A stretch of 64,000 nt of DNA from CAVZXS01 sp963779325. Lineage in GTDB: Bacteria; Bacteroidota; Bacteroidia; Chitinophagales; Chitinophagaceae. Location of the stretch: positions 248,001-312,000 of the forward strand of contig CAVZXS010000002.1 in NCBI GenBank assembly GCA_963779325.1. The letters are read 5' to 3'. Numbering within the stretch: the first letter of the stretch is position 1; each line of letters begins with the position of its first letter. The notes beneath the pieces were generated by a model that worked only from the letters and a program-made list of their open reading frames with translations, was not told the origin of the DNA and made no database searches. A program made the position numbers and the translations under genes. This document shows, one piece after another, positions 51,841 through 59,660 of this stretch.

Positions 51841-52265
51841 ATGCGAAGTATTACTGTTTTTCTCTGCTGCATCTTTATTATTTCTTGTAATACCGGTGAC
51901 TCAAAAAAGCAAATTGACTCTTTGAAACAATGGATATTAACCAATCAGGAGCAGCTTAATTTGACTAGTGACAGTATTATCCAAGACTATCAAAAAAAAA
52001 TGCGACAGACTCAAATTGGATATCATCAAGCATAGCGATTACGAAATATGCGCCAAACATATTAGGGACATTGGCAGAAAAAGTGGGCGATTCAACAGAT
52101 TGTATTGTGGTTGAACTTAGGTTTTACAAAAACGCAAATCAAAAAAAGTACATTATGGTTGCTTCAGAAGATTCTAACTGTTTGAATAAGCTGAAACATA
52201 TAATTTTAAAAACCGATTCAACAGATAATTTCATATTTGGGAAGAAGAATGCCCCATTGTATTAA
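51841..52265 (+). pseudogene. Putative lipoprotein split by a frameshift in an A9 tract
   Basis: The first part (51841-52035) encodes a lipoprotein signal (MRSITVFLCCIFIISC) and stops after 64 residues. From base 52001 on, the next frame continues openly as NATDSNWISSSIAITKYAPN and on through AEKVGDSTDCIVVELRFYKN to 52265. The frames meet at nine consecutive A (51992-52000); ten A would join them into one protein of about 141 residues. It is therefore either a recent mutation, a sequencing error or a slippage-controlled gene. No family is recognised. Confidence 0.65.
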
Positions 52266-52483
52266 ATTGTAACAGCACAAAATACATATAATAAGGATAG
52301 TGAAAGTTTGAATAGACGTTACATCGTCAGCTATCCTAAAAGCTTGCATCCATTGTTGGTTCTTTAACATCAAGTATTCTTAATACTTTATTTCGCTTTA
52401 GTTATGACGGAAAATTTGGATTTACAAACAGTTGCCCCTACTTTAGTGTTGCACGCATTTATAAAAAGATCGGTATGTAACAA

Positions 52484-53092
52484 ATGAAAAAAACTAACTC
52501 ATGGTCTTGGAAATTAATAATGAAAAGAATATTTTTTATTATCCTCATAATTGCAACCGGGCTTTTTGTGTTTTCATTATTAGGCAGCAACGTTACAAAA
52601 AATATAGACACCTATATTTATAATCTTCCATATAAAGAAGGAGCCAAACACAGCGTTGTACAGGGTTACGGAGGATTGTTTTCACACATGCATATCGCCG
52701 CATTGGATTTTAATTTGCCTGAAGGCACACCTGTCTGTGCTGCCAGGGAGGGTATTATCTATAGTTTTAAAGACAACAGCGATGAAGGCGGGCCCTTTCC
52801 AAATTATAAACGGAAAGCAAACTATATAATTGTAAAACACAACGATGGCAGCTTTGGCTGTTACTGGCATTTGAAAAAAAATGGCGTTGTTGTTAAAACC
52901 GGTTTTGTTTCCAAAGGGCAATTGATTGGTTATAGCGGCAGTACCGGGTTTGTATTAAGACCTCACCTGCATTTTTCAGTAAAACGAAAATTAAACTATA
53001 AGAAGGATTCGTTTATCAGAACAAAATTCATGACTGCGAAAGGCGTTATTCTTTTAGAAAGAGGCGAAACTTATGAGCGGCCGACAAACTAG
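52484..53092 (+). CDS. M23-family (LytM) peptidase
   Basis: A 202-residue membrane-anchored or secreted metallopeptidase cutting peptidoglycan cross-bridges or related peptides. A hydrophobic segment (RIFFIILIIATGLFVFSLLG) follows the start. The zinc motif H...D is in HMHIAALDFNLPEGTPVCAA, and the HxH motif in RPHLHFSVKR. It is a short form without coiled coil. The start could also be 52520. Confidence 0.87.
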   Translation: MKKTNSWSWKLIMKRIFFIILIIATGLFVFSLLGSNVTKNIDTYIYNLPYKEGAKHSVVQGYGGLFSHMHIAALDFNLPEGTPVCAAREGIIYSFKDNSDEGGPFPNYKRKANYIIVKHNDGSFGCYWHLKKNGVVVKTGFVSKGQLIGYSGSTGFVLRPHLHFSVKRKLNYKKDSFIRTKFMTAKGVILLERGETYERPTN

Positions 53093-53258
53093 CTTATGCC
53101 TTGTCGGTGAAAGTCTGCTAACTAAAATGTTTTTGTTTATTTGACGCTGACAGTGGTTTAAATGACAGCGTGAAAATATTTTTTGTTTTTTGGCACAGGG
53201 TTTTTAAAAAGTTTGGCAAACAGAATTTGATTTATATTTACCGTAACAATAAAAAGTC

Positions 53259-53942
53259 ATGAACGAAACAAAACAAAAACTGATTCTTGCCGAACAAAAA
53301 GCAAAAGAATTGTTTGATGCAGTAGAGCAGAGAGGGTTAATCGTTTCCGGGAAATCAGAAAAGCAACTTTCCGATGAAATAGTAAAAATTGCCAAAGAAG
53401 ATTTTGGTACTGAAATTCATTGGGGCAAAAAAATTGTAAGAACCGGTATTAATACCCTGCAACCCTATGCTTCCGATCCGCCGGATTTGATTATACAAGA
53501 CGGTGATATACTGTTCTTCGACTTTCATCCCGTTTTTGAAGGTTGGGAAGCAGACCTTGGAAGAACGTATGTTTTAGGCAACGATCCTTTGAAATTAAAA
53601 ATAAAAAAAGACATAGAAGCCGCATGGCACGAAGCGAATGCTTGGTATTTTAAACAAAATAAACTTACCGGCGCCGAATATTTTAATTATGTTACCGATC
53701 TTACAAAAAGCTATGGCTATGAATTTGGAAATGCAATAGCCGGTCATATCTTGGGTCGTTATCCTCATGAACAACCTGATGACCCTGCTGATATGTGTTT
53801 GGATGTACACCCGGATAATCTTACTGACATATTTCAATTGGACAAATATGGAAGCAAAAGACACTGGATGTTGGAGCTTCATTTTGTAGATAGAGCTAAT
53901 AAGATTGGCGCTTTCTTTGAACAATTATTGACAGATGAATAA
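53259..53942 (+). CDS. M24-family metallopeptidase (Xaa-Pro aminopeptidase-like)
   Basis: A 227-residue pita-bread fold protein. Metal ligands are the Asp pair in FFDFHPVFEGWEADLGRTY, His in GHILGRYPHE, Glu in MLELHFVDR, and the last Glu in IGAFFEQLL. Only the catalytic domain is present, as in cytoplasmic M24 proteins without the N-terminal creatinase domain. Substrate unknown. Confidence 0.85.
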   Translation: MNETKQKLILAEQKAKELFDAVEQRGLIVSGKSEKQLSDEIVKIAKEDFGTEIHWGKKIVRTGINTLQPYASDPPDLIIQDGDILFFDFHPVFEGWEADLGRTYVLGNDPLKLKIKKDIEAAWHEANAWYFKQNKLTGAEYFNYVTDLTKSYGYEFGNAIAGHILGRYPHEQPDDPADMCLDVHPDNLTDIFQLDKYGSKRHWMLELHFVDRANKIGAFFEQLLTDE

Positions 53943-54095
53943 AGCAGCGAACCGATAACATTTGCTTTATTACGGCTTGAAGGAATAGTCCTCAATTTTT
54001 TTCCGGGCGAACCATGAAATGATTCAAATTGAAAATCAATTTCATAAATTTATGATGCAAATAAATTATTGAGGTTTACTAAACTTTTATAATGC

Positions 54096-54461
54096 ATGAA
54101 ACATAATGCGAAATCAATAAGAGCTTTTATCGGAGCGAAGGATTTTGAAGAATCAAGAAGTTTTTACAGAGACTTAGGATTTCAGGAATCCATAATTTCG
54201 AAAGACATGTCTTATTTCAAAGTAGTTGAAACCTTAGGCTTTTATCTTCAGGAAGCTTATGTTAAAGACTGGGTAGACAATACAATGTTATTTCTTGAAG
54301 TTGACAACGTTGAGCGTTATTGGAATGAATTACAAAACCTCGGGCTCCACAATAAGTATAAAAACGTTAGGCTGACACCGATAAGAAACGAGGATTGGGG
54401 AAGAGAATGTTTCTTGCACGACCCTTCGGGTATACTTTGGCATTTTGGTGAGTTCAATTAA
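54096..54461 (+). CDS. Glyoxalase/VOC superfamily protein
   Basis: A 121-residue VOC-fold protein: FIGAKDFEESRSFYRDLGF, then MLFLEVDNVERYWNELQ, and CFLHDPSGILWHFGEF with the conserved metal Glu near the end. These proteins are bleomycin-resistance-like binders or small isomerases and dioxygenases; function unknown. Confidence 0.85.
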   Translation: MKHNAKSIRAFIGAKDFEESRSFYRDLGFQESIISKDMSYFKVVETLGFYLQEAYVKDWVDNTMLFLEVDNVERYWNELQNLGLHNKYKNVRLTPIRNEDWGRECFLHDPSGILWHFGEFN

Positions 54462-54521
54462 GGAATTGACTATTTGCGGCATTGTGCGTCGCAAAACAAG
54501 GAAGAGCATTTACATCTTATT

Positions 54522-54908
54522 TTAATCTTTTTCGTTAGTCCGTTTCACATTCATTATCGTATTACTATAAACCGATGCAAGTGTAATATTTACCAACAAT
54601 TTTTTTTCTTTCGCTTCTTTCAGGTAGTCCGGAGAAGTGCTGTAATCGGGTGCTTTTTTGAAAGATTTAGAAACCTGCGCCGATCCATAAAAGGTGCTTT
54701 TCATATAATCTGCCGGCGGTTTATTTTCGTTTACCTCCGCCACACTGAAGACTTTTTCTTGTGGTGAATCTTTGTCCATATATATAGTATTGGTTTCGGC
54801 GGAGATAAAATAGGCACGTGCCGCAAAATACAATAAAGGCAAGGCGGGGAAGACGGCACGCATCCTGCGCATAGTAAAAAAATTTATTATAAATTTTGTG
54901 TTAGTCAT
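54522..54908 (-). CDS. Hypothetical exported protein
   Basis: A 128-residue protein of unknown function. If translation starts at the internal Met (54872) the N-terminus MRRMRAVFPALPLLYFAARAYF is a signal-like segment. The rest is polar (NENKPPADYMKSTFYGSAQV). No motif recognised. Confidence 0.5.
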   Translation of the reverse strand: MTNTKFIINFFTMRRMRAVFPALPLLYFAARAYFISAETNTIYMDKDSPQEKVFSVAEVNENKPPADYMKSTFYGSAQVSKSFKKAPDYSTSPDYLKEAKEKKLLVNITLASVYSNTIMNVKRTNEKD

Positions 54909-55045
54909 TTTTTCTTTGCTTCGATTACATAAAGCTATGAACTATTACTGCGCAGGACAATACCATCTTAGTGGTATTTTACTCTGCCTCATCCGCAAGT
55001 TATTGCAGTGCAGAAAAAAATCATTTCAAAATCATAATTTTAGTG

Positions 55046-55513
55046 ATGCAATACATCGTACAAAAATTCAGCAACGGGATGCACTATATTTTACCCGATG
55101 CTAAAATTGTTTCCCGGCTTACTAAGAACGGCAACAAGCGGGCTATTTGTAAACTAAATGATACGGCGGAATTTCATTGCGCCTTCATGTCAAAAAAAGG
55201 AGACGGTCATTTTATAATTATCGGATCTGCGCTATGCAAAAAATTAAAAATAAAATCAGGATCAAAAGTAACGGCTGTTTTTGCTGCAGATGAAAGCGAA
55301 TATCAATTTGAAATGCCTGAAGAGCTGAAGGAAGTATTGGACACCGACCCGGCGGCGCATAAGAAATTTCATTCGCTGACAAAAGGTAATCAACGCGGAC
55401 TGATATACTTGGTAACATTGATAAAATCAAGCGATAAAAAAATTGAAAGAGCACTAAAGATTGCTGAAAAGATAAAAGCGGGGATTACATCACCGCCGGC
55501 TATTTTTAAATAA
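55046..55513 (+). CDS. YdeI/OmpD-associated (OmdA) family protein with DUF1905 domain
   Basis: A 155-residue protein. The N-terminal DUF1905 part is MQYIVQKFSNGMHYILPDAK through FAADESEYQFEMP. The C-terminal OmdA helix bundle has LDTDPAAHKKFHSLTKGNQR, LIYLVTLIKSSDKKIERAL and KIKAG. Members are linked to resistance to cationic peptides, but the role here is unknown. ATG 55046 fits the domain start. Confidence 0.85.
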   Translation: MQYIVQKFSNGMHYILPDAKIVSRLTKNGNKRAICKLNDTAEFHCAFMSKKGDGHFIIIGSALCKKLKIKSGSKVTAVFAADESEYQFEMPEELKEVLDTDPAAHKKFHSLTKGNQRGLIYLVTLIKSSDKKIERALKIAEKIKAGITSPPAIFK

Positions 55514-55523
55514 TTTAAGTTAA

Positions 55524-55784
55524 TTATTTATAGATATCTTTTCGATGGCCGACTGCAATTACCAAAATGCGTAACGTATTGTCTTCTATTTCATAGATGA
55601 TTCTGTAGTCGCCAACCCTGATACGTTATGATCCCTTGTATCCTTTTAGTTTTTTACAGCTTGCCGGTCGTGGTGAAGAAGCGAGGCTTATAATATCTTC
55701 AATGATTTTATTATGTATGAAAGTCAGTAATATGGCCAACTGTTTTCGGGCGGCCTTTGAAAGGAAGACTTCGTAGACAGGCAT
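55524..55784 (-). pseudogene. RelE/ParE-type toxin interrupted by an in-frame TAA
   Basis: From ATG 55784 the frame reads MPVYEVFLSKAARKQLAILL and KIIEDIISL, then KKLKGYKGS, and meets TAA at 55626-55628. It continues in the same frame as RIRVGDYRIIYEIEDNTLRI then VIAVGHRKDIYK to the stop at 55524. Apart from the TAA (a Tyr codon is likely in the ancestor) the toxin is complete, including RVGDYRIIYEI. It is probably inactive. It overlaps the antitoxin frame by about 74 bases. Confidence 0.85.
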
Positions 55785-55980
55785 TATCTTTTCTTTCTTT
55801 TTTAAGATAAGTTGAAAGAGGCATGTATGTTTCGTTCTTGTCGGTTTTTACTTTTTCATAAAGGGCTATATCCTCTTTCATTTCCAACTCTTCCAGGAGG
55901 TATTTATATTCTTTCAGCGATAATTGCACCGCTGTCTTGTTGCCTTTTTTGTCCATTACAAATTGAGGATTCAATGTCAT
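55711..55980 (-). CDS. Antitoxin of the RelE-type pair
   Basis: An 89-residue antitoxin. MTLNPQFVMDKKGNKTAVQL followed by SLKEYKYLLEELEMKEDIAL is typical of antitoxins paired with Bacteroidota RelE toxins. The last 25 residues run inside the toxin frame, a longer overlap than usual, so its 3' end may also be altered. The antitoxin frame is otherwise intact. Confidence 0.8.
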   Translation of the reverse strand: MTLNPQFVMDKKGNKTAVQLSLKEYKYLLEELEMKEDIALYEKVKTDKNETYMPLSTYLKKERKDNACLRSLPFKGRPKTVGHITDFHT

Positions 55981-56040
55981 ATATATATTGTTTTCTCAGA
56001 TTGAAATTACGATTTTTTACTTATTTCCTTACATCAATAT

Positions 56041-56772
56041 TTAATCACCGCCGCTGCAACCTCCACTGCATCCGCCACTATCGCCGCCGGAATTAGTGCT
56101 ATCCCAATCACTCGACTCGCCACCTGCACCGACTCCTTCAAATTCATTTTCATTCTCTTTACTAAATTCCGGGTAAGACTCCCGATTCGTATGTCCTTCG
56201 CCAAAATAAGTGTGCAAATAAATATTATTCGGATAATAATCTGCACTTGAAGAATCATTATCCCTCTTTTTCTCTCTTGATTTGTAATCTGCCGCAACTT
56301 TTTCTTTATTAAACTTTGGATTACCCCAAATAGCTGCGGGAGGATATACCCCAAATTCAGTTTTATATAAATCAAGTGTATCTAAGTATTGCGCACTAAA
56401 GCGGTCTGTCTCGTCGGCCATTGGTATTAATTCGGGATGATGATCAAATGTATATTCAATTACATTATTGCAAAATTCTCTGTATGCTTTACTGAAAAGC
56501 AAATGCTCGTGCCATACCACATCTATGTCTTTTGATGGAGTGACGTGGAATTTACTTACCACTCCTAAATAAACAAATTTTTTATACTCGGCAACCGCTC
56601 TTAAAGCAAAGGGATTGCTCCAATTATGTTTCTTCGCAATTTTAGCGGCAAATGCTTTGGTAGAGGCGTCAGTATCGCCAAATGCCGCAACAATATTGCC
56701 CCATAAATTTGCAGGTACTATATGATCGAAGTGATAGTTTTTTAACCTCAACCATAATTCTTTTTTATTCAT
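56041..56772 (-). CDS. Glycine-rich-domain-containing (GRDP-like) protein with Cys-Gly tail
   Basis: A 243-residue protein. The region around residues 75-125 (HVTPSKDIDVVWHEHLLFSK, AYREFCNN, DHHPE) matches the GRDP-like domain first known from plant glycine-rich-domain proteins. The C-terminus is low-complexity and ends SGGDSGGCSGGCSGGD, a Cys-Gly tail also seen on some bacterial membrane proteins. Function unknown; metal binding through the His-rich segment is possible. Confidence 0.72.
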   Translation of the reverse strand: MNKKELWLRLKNYHFDHIVPANLWGNIVAAFGDTDASTKAFAAKIAKKHNWSNPFALRAVAEYKKFVYLGVVSKFHVTPSKDIDVVWHEHLLFSKAYREFCNNVIEYTFDHHPELIPMADETDRFSAQYLDTLDLYKTEFGVYPPAAIWGNPKFNKEKVAADYKSREKKRDNDSSSADYYPNNIYLHTYFGEGHTNRESYPEFSKENENEFEGVGAGGESSDWDSTNSGGDSGGCSGGCSGGD

Positions 56773-56885
56773 GTATTGCAGTTTGAAGTTTAAAATACGT
56801 CAGGCGGGTTTACAATCACTGACGGAAAATTTTACCTGGTTTTGAAAAGAGATTAATGATAGCTAAATAAACAGGCAAAATAAAT

Positions 56886-57557
56886 TTAACTAACCTTGCT
56901 CAACGCAATCATTTCTTTATTGCCAATTAATTGCTGTTCGTAACCTTTCTTACTGATATACAAAACTGCTTTTGCTATTTCAGTTGATTTAATAATTAAT
57001 GAGGGTTTCAATATTTTTACTAAGGGATAAAGAATTTTTATTAATGTATAGCCTGCCTTATATGAAAAAGGTACATTACTGTGGCCGTTTATAGGTTTTA
57101 TGGCGCCCGGCCTGATGATATATAAATTTTTCATCCCCATTTTTTTTAAATCATTTTCCGTTCTTCCCTTTTCGCGGGCAAAAATTGTTTTGCTTTTCCC
57201 GGTATTGTCAGCGCCAACGCCGCTCACAAAAAGAAAACTGATAGATGGGTTGGCGGTCATCATTGCCTTTGCTGCTTCTATGGTGTAGTCATGTGTTATT
57301 TTTATATACTCTTCTTTACTTACCTGCAGTTGCGAAACACCTAAGCACCAAATGCAGGTATCCGCTTCTTTAAAAACATCAGTTAAAGATGTATAATTCA
57401 AAAAATTTTTATGAATAATAACATCAAGTTTAGGATGCTGTATTGTTAACGGTCTGCGAACAATGGCAGTCACACGGGTAATATCATTGTCGGTAAGCGC
57501 CTGTCGCACTACTTCGGAGCCCACCATACCTGTAGCCCCGGTAATAATAATTTTCAT
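56886..57557 (-). CDS. NAD(P)-binding SDR-type protein (atypical, NmrA/HTATIP2-like)
   Basis: A 223-residue Rossmann-fold protein with the glycine motif IITGATGMVGSEVVRQAL, and conserved FLFVSGVGAD and NLYIIRPGAIKP. It lacks a clear YxxxK catalytic pair, as in atypical SDRs that act as sensors or epimerase-like enzymes. Function not predictable. Confidence 0.85.
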   Translation of the reverse strand: MKIIITGATGMVGSEVVRQALTDNDITRVTAIVRRPLTIQHPKLDVIIHKNFLNYTSLTDVFKEADTCIWCLGVSQLQVSKEEYIKITHDYTIEAAKAMMTANPSISFLFVSGVGADNTGKSKTIFAREKGRTENDLKKMGMKNLYIIRPGAIKPINGHSNVPFSYKAGYTLIKILYPLVKILKPSLIIKSTEIAKAVLYISKKGYEQQLIGNKEMIALSKVS

Positions 57558-57814
57558 ACAGCGAATGTATTTACTTTTTTGGGACAGAACAGGATTTACT
57601 ATAACGCCGTTACCGGATCATTTTTTGAAACCCCGTTTTCAGAACTAACTTTTATTGCCACACCCATGTTTACCGCAACGATATTTTACCGCCTTGTAAT
57701 TTATTTTTTTCGAAGGAAGGCAACCGGAATTTTATGAATTACGTTGAACTGGTTCTACAACCACAGTACCCTTTCCGCCCGAAGAGTATTTTTTAAACAA
57801 AAAAATTGGTCATT

Positions 57815-59266
57815 ATGAAACCAACTAAAACGAGCTTGCCCGGTGTATCACGCCGGCTAAAGTTCCTCTTTACAAGTACAGTAATTTTTTTGAGCATTTT
57901 CGTTCTTCTACAAGGTTGTCAAAAAGATATAAAAGAATCTTCGGCGGATGACCCGATGAAGTCTTCACGCAAAGGACATAACAAAAAAGAGGTAGATATT
58001 AAATTAATTGCTGAAGGTTTGGTATCGCCCGTGGGTGTTGTTTCGGCGGGAGAAGATGATAAGCGTTTGTTTGTTATTGATCAAATTGGAAAGATTTGGA
58101 TTATTGACCGGCGCGGAAACAGGTTGGCGACTCCTTTTCTTGATTTGACAACTAAGCTGGTTACACTCAACCCGAATTTTGATGAACGCGGATTATTGGG
58201 ATTGGCGTTTCATCCGAAATACAAAAAGAACGGAAAGTTTTATGTGTACTATTCATCACCAAGAAGGGCAGGCGGTCCTGCGCCAAATGTTTTGTGGAAT
58301 AACCTTACACGTCTTTCAGAATTTAAAGTTTCTGCTGCTGATGAAAATATTGCTGATATAAGTTCTGAACGTTTCCTTATGGAGTTGGATGATCCGCAAG
58401 GAAATCATAATGCAGGAACTATAGCATTCGGACCCAAAGATGATTATTTATACATCGCTATCGGCGATGGCGGCGGCGCCAACGATACACCGGTGGGCCA
58501 TGTACCCGATTGGTATTTACCCAATGCCGGCGGCAACGGACAGGATATTGAAGCAAACCTTTTTGGAAATATTTTGCGCATTGATGTAGATAACGGTACG
58601 CCGTACAGTATCCCGGCCGATAATCCTTTTGTAGGTAAACCGGGTCTTGATGAAATATATGCTTACGGTTTACGGAATCCTTATCGTTTTTCAATTGACA
58701 GTAAAGGCAATCATGATATCATTGCCGGCGATGTAGGGCAGCTATTGTACGAAGAAATTAATGTTATAAAAAAAGGAGCTAACTACGGTTGGAATGTAAA
58801 AGAAGGATTTATATGTTTCAATGCAGCAAGCAGCAGGATTCCGTTTGCAGATTGTCCGAACGTAGATAATCTAGGAAATCCTTTAGTTGACCCTGTAATT
58901 GTGCTAAATAATTTTAACAACCCCGCAGGCGGTATAACAACGGCTGTTGTAGGCGGTAATGTTTACCGCGGCAGTGATATTTCTGATTTTAAGGGCAAAT
59001 ATATTTTCGGTACGTTTACCCAAACGCCGACTACTGCCAACGGCGAGTTGTTTATTGCGGAGCCGCGCAGCTCAGGCCCCTGGACTTACAGAGAAATTTC
59101 TTTGAAAAGTTCGCCCAACGATATAGGCGCTTTGCTTAAAGGTATGGGCGCGGATAGAAAAGGTGAATTGTATCTTACCACCTCTCTGGTAGTAGGACCT
59201 GCGGGTACTACCGGTAAAGTATTTAAACTGATTGAAGTGGATGAAGATGATAAGAGACGACGATGA
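57815..59266 (+). CDS. PQQ-dependent sugar dehydrogenase (glucose/sorbosone dehydrogenase family) lipoprotein
   Basis: A 483-residue six-bladed propeller protein with a lipoprotein signal (VIFLSIFVLLQGC). Family segments are EGLVSPVGVVSAG, DERGLLGLAFHPKYKKNGKF, GNHNAGTIAFGPKDDYLYIA, EIYAYGLRNPYRFSID, DVGQLLYEEINVIKKGANYG and GGNVYRG. It oxidises sugars using PQQ, or only resembles such enzymes. After VDEDDKRRR the gene stops, but the next frame encodes an 11-residue Asp/Glu run, so the original C-terminus may have been an acidic tail lost by frameshift. ATG 57815 gives the lipoprotein signal. Confidence 0.88.
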   Translation: MKPTKTSLPGVSRRLKFLFTSTVIFLSIFVLLQGCQKDIKESSADDPMKSSRKGHNKKEVDIKLIAEGLVSPVGVVSAGEDDKRLFVIDQIGKIWIIDRRGNRLATPFLDLTTKLVTLNPNFDERGLLGLAFHPKYKKNGKFYVYYSSPRRAGGPAPNVLWNNLTRLSEFKVSAADENIADISSERFLMELDDPQGNHNAGTIAFGPKDDYLYIAIGDGGGANDTPVGHVPDWYLPNAGGNGQDIEANLFGNILRIDVDNGTPYSIPADNPFVGKPGLDEIYAYGLRNPYRFSIDSKGNHDIIAGDVGQLLYEEINVIKKGANYGWNVKEGFICFNAASSRIPFADCPNVDNLGNPLVDPVIVLNNFNNPAGGITTAVVGGNVYRGSDISDFKGKYIFGTFTQTPTTANGELFIAEPRSSGPWTYREISLKSSPNDIGALLKGMGADRKGELYLTTSLVVGPAGTTGKVFKLIEVDEDDKRRR

Positions 59267-59310
59267 TGAAGATGATGACGATGATGATTGACAAAAAAAT
59301 AAATATGAAA

Positions 59311-59342
59311 GAAGCAGGACCCAATTGGCCTGCTTTTTTTTA
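59311..59342 (+). terminator. Rho-independent terminator after the sugar dehydrogenase gene
   Basis: AGCAGG-ACCCAATTGG-CCTGCT followed by TTTTTTT, 45 bases after the stop. Confidence 0.82.
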
Positions 59343-59660
59343 CATATTATTTACCGGTTAATTTGTGCCTTACGTCTTGGAAAATCAGTAAAGCGGGAGT
59401 TGAAAATAGTAACCATAAAGATAAATAAAGGGGTTTATTGTAAAGCATAATGTTCGTTTTACAAAAAAATAGATGCCGTTTTGTTCCCCGTTATATATAT
59501 CAATGGCACTGATTATCAGTTTACTACAATTATCATCACTCTATTTTTTTCATTAAATACTGTTTGTATCGTAATTCTACCTTGCAATAATCTATAAGCG
59601 ATATTATTTTTACTGTCTAATCCATTTTGTGAAAACAACCTAATTTAACCGTATATACCG
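59343..59660. other. Intergenic region upstream of the T9SS protein gene
   Basis: About 320 AT-rich bases. A weak -7-like TACCTTGC is near 59578, about 75 bases before the ATG. No gene or repeat recognised. Confidence 0.45.

Noticed and set aside
52406..52482. Short peptide ENLDLQTVAPTLVLHAFIK resembling KNLDLRVVGSILELDNFLK near 51750
   Set aside because: The similarity between the two stretches is suggestive of remnants of one gene family, but each is under 30 codons without a start, so no feature was called.
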